DNA from: Clonostachys chloroleuca | Taxonomy: Eukaryota; Ascomycota; Sordariomycetes; Hypocreales; Bionectriaceae | Assembly: GCA_037952775.1 (NCBI GenBank) | Contig: JBANAY010000003.1 | Coordinates: 26,722,001-26,786,000 of the forward strand | DNA length: 64,000 nt | Direction of reading: 5' to 3' | Shown here: piece by piece, positions 56,954 through 64,000 of the stretch | How the letters are laid out: every line of letters starts with the position of its first letter | Numbering within the stretch: the stretch's first letter is position 1 | Translations under genes and position numbers: made by a program | The notes under the pieces: model-generated | Database searches by the model: none | The model's input: only the letters and a program-made list of their open reading frames with translations | What the model was told of the DNA's origin: nothing

Positions 56954-59900
56954 CTAGTTTCTAGGGTTTCTTTAAATAGCTTATTATATTTCTAGTATTC
57001 CTTTAGAATATAATTTAATTTTCCCTTTTTAAAGTATTTCTCTTTATCTTTTTATAGTTATTTTTTTCTTACTTATTTATACTATAGATTAAACTTAATA
57101 TTATAGTTATATTTTTATTAATTTATTATATATATCTAATTAATAAAATCTATTTCTAAGGGTTATTCTAATTTTTATATCTAACTTAAGATTTATTTTA
57201 TTTATTATAATTCTTAGCAGAATAGATTCCTTAGTATACTAGGTTATAGTACTATTAAGGCTATAACTACTATATCTACTTATTATTATAAGTTATTACT
57301 TTAGTTTTTTATAGTAGTACTTTTAGTTATTAAGGAATTATTATATTCTTCTAATATCTAATAAAATTTTAATTTCTATTAATCCTAATATAGGTTTATA
57401 AGAATATCCCTCTACTCTATATAGCTAGTAAACCAGTCTATTAGTAAGTTTATATCTTATAGCTATAGTAATCCTAATATAATATTATAGGAATTTAATA
57501 GTACTAGATTATATATAATATTAAATTTTTTCCTTTAGATTTTAGTTATAAGGTAATTAGTTTTAGAATTAATAATTCTATTATTATACTTAAATAATAT
57601 TCTATCTAGAGTTATAATATTATAGAACTTCTTCTTTATTCTCTATAGTAAGTAGAATTAGTTAATTACTACTAGTAAGATATAATTATATAATACTCTA
57701 TAGTCTATCTATACTATAAGCTAGTATCCCTTAATCTTAATATCTATAATAATATTAATTAAATTTCCTCTCTTAATAGCTCCTAAGATCTTCTAATTTG
57801 GTATTATTTTATTATACTATAGCCTCTTTATAGATAGTTTATATTATTTTTTACCTAATTAACTTATTATTTAAGCTATTCTTACTTTTCTTTATTCTTA
57901 GATACTTATTTTAAAATATCTATAAAAGTTCTTAGCTTATCTATAGAACTAGAGATAAATTATTTATATTTTTTTTTCTAATTATTTAGTTTACTAATTA
58001 TTATAAATATTCTATTATTAGAATAAACTTTATTCTATTTCTTTTTATTAGTAGAGATAATTTCTTATTCCTTTATATTATTACTTTCTCTACTATCTAT
58101 TAAAGATAGTATATCTTATTTATAGTATTACCTTATCTCTTCTTCCTATAGTTAGTACTATTAGAAGTATATCTTAGCAGGGTTTATATTATTATTACTA
58201 TATTTAGTTAATTCTAGTACTATTATTTTAACTTCTAGATAGTTTCTATACTTTTAGTTATAGTATTATTTAATTTAGCTATTATACTTAGCTATTATTT
58301 AATCCTTAAGATTCTTATTTTTATACTATAGTTTAATCTTAATTTTTTTATAAATCTTATACCTTAGTTTAGAGTATAATTCAGCTAGTAATTTACTATA
58401 AGTATATTATTCAGAATATTTTTCTAGATCTTCCTTAAAGATAGTATACTACTTTATACTATATTATTAGTATATAAATTATTATATCTATTCTATAGTA
58501 TATTTATTAGGTATTCTTCTATTAGGATATAAAAAGAAATTATTTTTAGCTTTCTCTATCTAATATACTTAGTATTAGTTATTATAGTAGGTTATCTATA
58601 ATTCTAGAGAATAATTATATATCTATATTATCTCTATATAGATTAGTACCTTATATATACTATTATTAAGCTATATAGTACTAATAGTATTATTTCTAAA
58701 AATAATTAGTTCTTCTAATATATTTAGATATTATTCCTATATCTTCTTTTAATAGTATATATCGAGTTTATTATATTTAGCTTTAATTTTTATCCTTATC
58801 TATTAGTATTATTTCTTTTTAATAGAATTTTATAGAATAACTCTATTAGTATAATAGAATATATATTTATATTTAGTAAATAGTCTAAATTCTAGAACTA
58901 GTTCCCCTTATTTAAGCTTTTCCTTAAGTTTTTAGAAAATCTATTAGATTTCTTCTTATTATTTCCTAGTTATACTGAGTTTTATATATTCCTCAGGTTC
59001 TAGTACTTCTTAGAAAATAAGTATATCCTTTAGAGAGTATTTAGAAATTATAATAGTTATAGGAGCTTCCTTCTAGTTAATTTTATATATTATTTCTAAA
59101 ACTTTAGTATTAGTTTTCCTAATTATTTCTAATTACTTCTTACTATCCTTAGCAGGTTTCTAATCTTTCTTTTTATCTTTCTTAGGTTCTAGATATTAGG
59201 ATAAAATATATTTAACCTTATTATAGTTATAGTATTTATATTTCTCTATAGCTCCTAGCTCTATAAGTCCTGAATATATCCCAGATACTATAGATAGTAT
59301 TAGAGTATATTATACCCTATAGTTAGATTTATTAGTTTTAATATAGTTCTAACTATTATATTCTTTTCCCCTTTATAGTTTTTATTTATAGATATAATTA
59401 TTAATTTATACTACTATAGTTATATATTTAATTAAATTATTTAGTTTATCTATTTTAAAGAGTTAATTTTTAATCTTATTCTTAAGTTTATTATAAAATA
59501 TAGCTTTAAGAGAGCTATTATCCTAGTCTAGGTAGGATATAACCTCTCTGAATTTAGTAGTATAGCCTGAGGTAGCTCTAGTCTATTAGAGATTCTTAAG
59601 TTCCTTAATAACTTATTATTTATAATTAATTTTCCTAAAGGCTCCTATAAGTATAATAATAAAGTTATTATAGCTTATAAGGATATTAACTATTATCTAA
59701 TCTCTATCTTCTAGTTTAGCTTTATTATTATACTAATTATAAAGAAATACCTAGAACTATTATCCTATAATACTAGTAAGATATATTCCTATAAATCTAA
59801 CTCTATCTTTATCTTCCTTAAGCTTTATTAAAAAGAATTTAAAATAAGCTTAAAGCTAGATCTTAAATATATCTAATTCTTAAGTATCTCTAGAGAAGGA

Positions 59901-60118
59901 TCCTAGTAGTATTAGATAAATAATTTCTCCTTAGTCTTTCTAATACTTCTTTTTAAGACCTTTAATATATAGTATAAGTTATTTAATTATCTACTAAGCA
60001 GTTAGTTCCTTAGGAGTATTATTCTACTAGACAGGAGTTCCTAGAGTAATTATAATATCTTCTTTATTATTATATAGTAATTAAGATAAGGTAATTAGCT
60101 GAATAAGAGTTATTAATA

Positions 60119-60494
60119 TATAATAGTTAGATAACTTATACTAAACGGGGGTCTAGGGTAGATCAGGGTTAAACTAATTAGAGTATTATTCTAAGTAGTA
60201 TAATCAGATTATCTTAGGCTATATAATATAAATTATTATTAATATATAAGTATTATAGAGCTAGTAATAATAGATATATAGATAATATTATTAATAACTA
60301 TCTAAAAGAATATCTAAGCTATAGAAATAAATATATATATATAATAGTATATTTACTAGAGTATTTATAATAGTCTTTACTTAAGACTTTACTTTAGAAG
60401 AGTAAAGTTACCCTTATTAGTCGCCAAGGTAGGTTAGTACTATCCACCTTGTATATAACTTCCTGCGGCCCGAAGGAGGCCTTTGTTCATAACA
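60119..60494 (-). repeat. Gypsy LTR, right copy (5' LTR)
   Basis: 376 bp; ends TTTGTTCATAACA just before CTTGA, keeping the better-preserved terminal CA. The inner 60400-60494 part is less A/T-rich (GGCCCGAAGGAGGCC) than the same part of the left LTR. Confidence 0.85.
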
Positions 60495-61321
60495 CTTGAG
60501 TTCAGGAGGAAACTACTGCTATTAAACCTATTTCCCTTAGAAGATAATAAGAGGAGGAAGAGCTATACTAGGGTATTAATAGATTTAATAGCAGTTACTA
60601 AATTACAAGATCCTGACTGCTTTAGGAGGGTATATTATTTCCTTAATAATCCTAGTACCAGCCTGTTGCCTCTGACTCCCTCTATAATACTAGCTTTATC
60701 TATATTCTAACGATCTCTCGGAGAGATATATTTAATAGCCGGATAGTTTATTATTATAAAGAAATCCTTGATCTGGTCAGCTGTAGCCCTATTAATACGA
60801 AGAAGATTAATTCGCTTGCCTCGTAATATCTTAATTTCCGGGTTCCATTTTAAAAAGCCCTCCATCCAGTGCTTTCCCAGACGTATAGGAGGATTTGACG
60901 GAGGGAGCAAAGTCGAGGCTATCGTAATAACCTGGCTATACGACAGAGTATTACTAAGAGTATCTTGAATTTGTACCTATCTAGCTAATTCGGTCTCCTG
61001 TTTCCTTGAGAGGTGTTGACGGGCTTCTGTAATAACCTTGTATAACTTGCTGCCCTTAACGCGGTTATATAAGGTAGTCAATAGGATTCCCCAAAGCTTC
61101 GCAGCCTTTCGTAAGCCCAGACCCTCTTTATTAGCCAAAATTGTCCGTTGAAGTACGTCTTCTGTATAATTTTGTATTGCGATTCTAATGATATATAAAT
61201 CAATTGGATTAGAAAAGAATTAGTGAAGTTATCGCGTAAATTGAATGAAGGTGGTGGAAATGTGGATGGTGAAAAAAGTGTTCGGTTGTGGGGGTGTTCG
61301 GTTGACCAGGGTTACAACTTA

Positions 61322-61804
61322 TATTGTGTCACAATTATCTCGCCGTCCCTAGCTACAACTACTATCACTGTAAGATTGACGTAGCTTTCTCTCATTCTGA
61401 CGGGCCAATCGGCATCAATATGAAAGCCATATCACGGCTATGCCACCCAATCAAGTATTACTTCGACAATCACGTGTTGTCAGCCAGTACATATGATCTT
61501 GAAGATCTTGAACCCCGCGCGCTCGTCAAAGTGTTGAGATAAAGTTGTAAGTTGTTTTATTGGCATTCACGCCTGACTATTATATCAGTCCATTTATTCT
61601 AACCATACCATACTACTAACTACGTTCTGTCTACCTTGGCGCATAAATCAAATTTCCTGGGGGAGGGCACATCTTCTTTTCCGTGGACAGAAAAGGTTTC
61701 TCGCCTACTTTCATAACTAGTAAGGTACAGAGAAGTTTAGAAGTCTTGAGCTTAAGCTAATCTAGAGTTGTGTAGTGTAGTCCGGCAAATGACCATGCGA
61801 CGAA
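61322..61804. other. Flank of the transposon stack
   Basis: Starts right after the TA duplication. A plus-strand frame ending at 61542 (GINMKAISRLCHPIKYYFDN) looks like coding sequence but is cut at its 5' side by the transposon, and I do not recognise it. The rest is spacer and leader of the HET gene. Confidence 0.4.
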
Positions 61805-63198
61805 ATGCGACTCATCAACGTGAAAACACGCAAACTGGGATCTTTCCACCAAAATCTACCAAAGTACGCTATTCTTTCCCACCGATGGACCGACAAGGAA
61901 CTTGAATTTGATGACGCTTCGAAATTGTTCAAGATATGGCCACCGGTTGTTTCCGTCAAGCTAAAAACGATGGGCTCCAATATATTTGGTGCGATACTTG
62001 TTGTATCAAAAAGTCAGACTCGGTCGAACTCAGCGAGGCTATAACAAGTATGTACAAGTGGTACAAGGGATTTGAAATATGCTATGCATACTTAGAAGAT
62101 GTGACGAAGGATGACGATCCTAAAGAGCCATGCTCCATGTTCCGAGCAAGCAAATGGTTTACCAGAGGTTGGACACTTCAAGAACTTATAGCGCCTAGAA
62201 AGTTCACACTCTTCAGCGAAGAATGGGCCATGATTGGCTCCAAAGCGAGCCTCTGTCAAACTATCACCGCTATTACAGACATACCCAGCCATGTATTACT
62301 CGTTGCTGACGCTCTCTTGGATACTAGCGTTGCACAGCGTATGTCTTGGGCAGCAAAGCGAATCACAACAAAAGAGGAGGATATTGCTAGCTGTTTGATT
62401 GGCCTGTTTGGCATTTCAATGATGCCTAGATATGGAGAGGGGAAGAAAGAATTAATCAGGCTTCAAAAGCTGATAATGAGGGAATACGATGACCACACCA
62501 TATTTGCCTGGAGTCGTCAAGCCACTTCAGACTCCAGGGCTAACTCAACTTACGGCAATTGTCCTTTCCTCGCGGAATCTCCTGCTCAATTTTTAGGCAG
62601 CCATAAAGTCATTACTCGGGGCCACTTCAAGGCCACGCCAATTCCTAGCTCCATCGGAAGCTGTATTACTCTCGAGCTTCCGATCTTCATCATCGACGAC
62701 CACTACAAACCTACACCGATTCTCAGCTCCATCCATAGCCACGTTGCTCGCGACCTATCTGAATTAACAGAGAGCCAATCGAATCAAATGTATTGTTTAC
62801 TGAATTGTGCGATTATGGGAAGTCAGAATAAGGTCTTCGCAATCCCAATCAAATTCGACCCTTCTGATACAAAGTTGTATCGATCAAGATATGCCAAGTG
62901 CCTTCTTGTCAACCGGAAATCGCTAGAAACGTCTCTTAAATGTCAGTGTCTTCATATCCATTTGAGATGGAAGGAAAATATTCAAGCCCATGAGAAGCTT
63001 TGTTATATCAATACTTCCGAGGCCCCATCATCGCTGCTAATTGGGGTATACCCAGAATCCTGCTGGCTTCGGGACTCTCTCATCACAATTCCAGACGAAA
63101 CTTCTCAACAGGCTATTTTCCTAAGGTTTCAGAAGAATTTCAACAACTGTCCGCTCCCTCTAGCTGTAGACCAGGACTTTGTCGTCATAATTTCGTAA
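61805..63198 (+). pseudogene. HET-domain protein gene with one frame break
   Basis: The start MRLINVKTRKLGSFHQNLPK and YAILSHRWTDKELEFDDASK match the N terminus of fungal HET proteins. At about 61931-61946 the frame changes and the next frame continues with CFRQAKNDGLQYIWCDTCC, ELSEAITSMYKWYKGFEICY and the third HET motif KWFTRGWTLQELIAPRKFTL, to a stop at 63198. No intron can explain the shift because both sides are conserved and there is no donor between them. HET domains trigger programmed cell death after non-self recognition. The C-terminal 250 residues show no WD40 or ankyrin repeats. The gene lies 0.5 kb from the transposon stack. Confidence 0.82.
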
Positions 63199-64000
63199 CA
63201 CAGACCTTAGAGTATGTTTATTATCTCGAGATTTTTCGTTGGCAGATCTTGACCATTATCTGGCCAATGTTACTTCATCTCGTAGAGGTAATAGGTCTGT
63301 TTTCTTGCCCCTAAGGGTATATTTCGGCAATCCAGCTGAAATTCATGGAAGGAACCGCCTTGTTTGAAAGTTCGGTATCCTGATGGACCTGGCCATGAAA
63401 TTTGGAAGCGAGTATACCTTGGAGGTGTATACTCTGAAACAGTACATGCAAGAAAAAGCTACAGGGTTCCCGAAGTTAAACCAACCAAGTATGTAAGATA
63501 GTGGCTTCACAAGCCGGAGCAAGACAGAGCAGCTGAAAGTGACATAGACGCTAGAGCCTCTAGCTCGCTCACTACTTCTTCCACCTATATTTCATCTAGC
63601 AATTCGTCGGAATGAGGATAGACGACATAGAGAATCGTTACACCAAATCTTTGACGGACTAATTGTGATGATGTGATCGCCATATGGAAACACCAGCAAC
63701 CAAGGTGACCGCGTCACCAGGGACAACAACCCTGATTATCCGGTGGCAACAACAATGATAGCAACAAATTGGTCCATGTTGGCTTGTTTGAAGGGTAGGC
63801 CAGGCACTATCACTTTTCGAACTCGTGTCCTGGTTTCTGGACGGTATCTGAGCCGCCTAAGTATTGCTAAGCTGAAGTACAAATCAGTCAAACCTAGTAT
63901 GAGAAAAAGATATTTTTGCGGAATCCTAATATCATCATGCAGCTGCGTTTATCAAAAATATTAGCCAAAGTTAACGAAGATGAGCATCTACCTACGGTCC
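63199..64000. other. 3' flank of the HET gene, no confident gene
   Basis: A frame at about 63370-63490 (VRYPDGPGHEIWKRVYLGGV) looks like coding sequence and could be an eroded 3' part of the HET gene or another gene, but it is broken by a stop and I could not join it. The end of the window shows nothing further. Confidence 0.4.

Larger units (their letters stand above)
51989..60494 (-). mobile_element. Ty3/gypsy LTR retrotransposon, RIP-degraded
   Basis: An 8.5-kb element bounded by 376-bp direct repeats (51989-52364 and 60119-60494) and flanked by CTTAA/CTTGA, a 5-bp target duplication with one transition. It reads on the minus strand: the RT core at 55600-55508 (VIYLNNILIFLDNL, from YLDD) precedes the integrase at about 54190-53925 (SILVIINRFIKYRYFILYKE; LPKEIILDRG), the gypsy order. 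The interior is extremely A/T-rich, rich in TA, with many stops; both catalytic Asp of the RT box have become Asn. It is inserted in the pogo-like transposase gene. No ORF remains intact. Confidence 0.88.
50955..61319 (-). mobile_element. Fot1/pogo-like DNA transposon, split by a nested retrotransposon
   Basis: The two ends are inverted copies of about 45 bp (AGTTGTAACCCTGGTCAACC at both ends) and are flanked by TA (50953-50954 and 61320-61321), the target duplication of the Tc1/mariner-pogo group. The transposase is on the minus strand. N-terminal half, 61190-60495: VLQRTILANKEGLGLRKAAK (psq-type HTH), a stop within ELAR*VQIQD, then IRLGKHWMEGFLKWNPEIK (CENP-B-type HTH). C-terminal half, 51988 downward: LVFLPVKRAYYKELIKK and IDINIRSGWKGSGL. 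Without the gypsy insert the element is about 1.86 kb, the size of Fot1. Confidence 0.88.

Noticed and set aside
50955..61319. The A/T desert as a centromere or a mitochondrial insertion
   Set aside because: It has defined LTRs, target duplications and transposase/RT/integrase remnants, so nested RIP-mutated transposons explain it fully.
1..64000. CRISPR array or bacterial-type operons
   Set aside because: No regular repeat-spacer structure; gene structure is eukaryotic throughout.

Overview
The window is nuclear DNA of a filamentous ascomycete (Pezizomycotina). Most genes carry short GT-AG introns of about 45-90 nt with CTAAC/CTGAC-like branch sites. The gene families are typical of such fungi: Zn2Cys6 regulators, MFS transporters, pectin lyase, tannase-family esterase, GPI-type cell-surface proteins, a HET-domain protein and an NLR-like WD40 protein. 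A 9-kb block is almost pure A/T and shows the TA-rich decay expected from repeat-induced point mutation (RIP). I cannot name the species.

Layout. 1-6 kb: the end of a membrane protein, an SDR without the usual catalytic Tyr/Lys, a Zn2Cys6 regulator with a frame break, and a GPI-type protein without an obvious signal peptide. 6.2-14 kb: a compact group that looks like a carbon-source module. It has a 1107-aa enzyme fusing two 3-hydroxyisobutyrate/LtnD-type dehydrogenases to a four-carbon acid-sugar kinase (DUF1537/OtnK), a small unknown ORF, a divergent Zn2Cys6 regulator and an allantoate-permease-type MFS transporter carrying a 1-nt frame break. 14.8-24.8 kb: a glycine-zipper/ZZ-finger protein behind a 47-nt A tract, a coiled-coil protein, a five-exon pectin lyase, a DHA2 transporter and a cupin protein. 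26-38 kb: a DHA1 transporter, a regulator-like protein without a Zn cluster, a small glycine-zipper protein, a Nudix hydrolase, a dienelactone-hydrolase-like protein, a tannase-family esterase and a CECR5-like HAD protein.

39.5-50.9 kb is a decaying accessory region. It holds an NLR-like gene whose NACHT domain is missing, so NACHT_N runs directly into the post-NACHT linker and WD40 repeats, and it has several frame breaks. It also holds a two-module cysteine-rich GPI protein, a broken F-box-like gene and a truncated copy of the GPI gene.

50,955-61,319 is a nested transposon stack. A Fot1/pogo-like DNA element (about 45-bp inverted termini, TA target duplication, transposase on the minus strand) is split by an 8.5-kb Ty3/gypsy element (376-bp LTRs, target duplication CTTGA/CTTAA, RT before INT on the minus strand). 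That element is itself interrupted by two LTR-like insertions (230 bp and about 864 bp), each with a 5-bp target duplication. Removing the gypsy element leaves about 1.86 kb, the size of a Fot1 element. A HET-domain gene with one frame break lies just beyond it. Two related 0.2-kb inverted-repeat elements sit at 21.9 and 29.5 kb.

All exon models were read by eye from splice signals, reading frames and family resemblance; none was checked by search or transcript.
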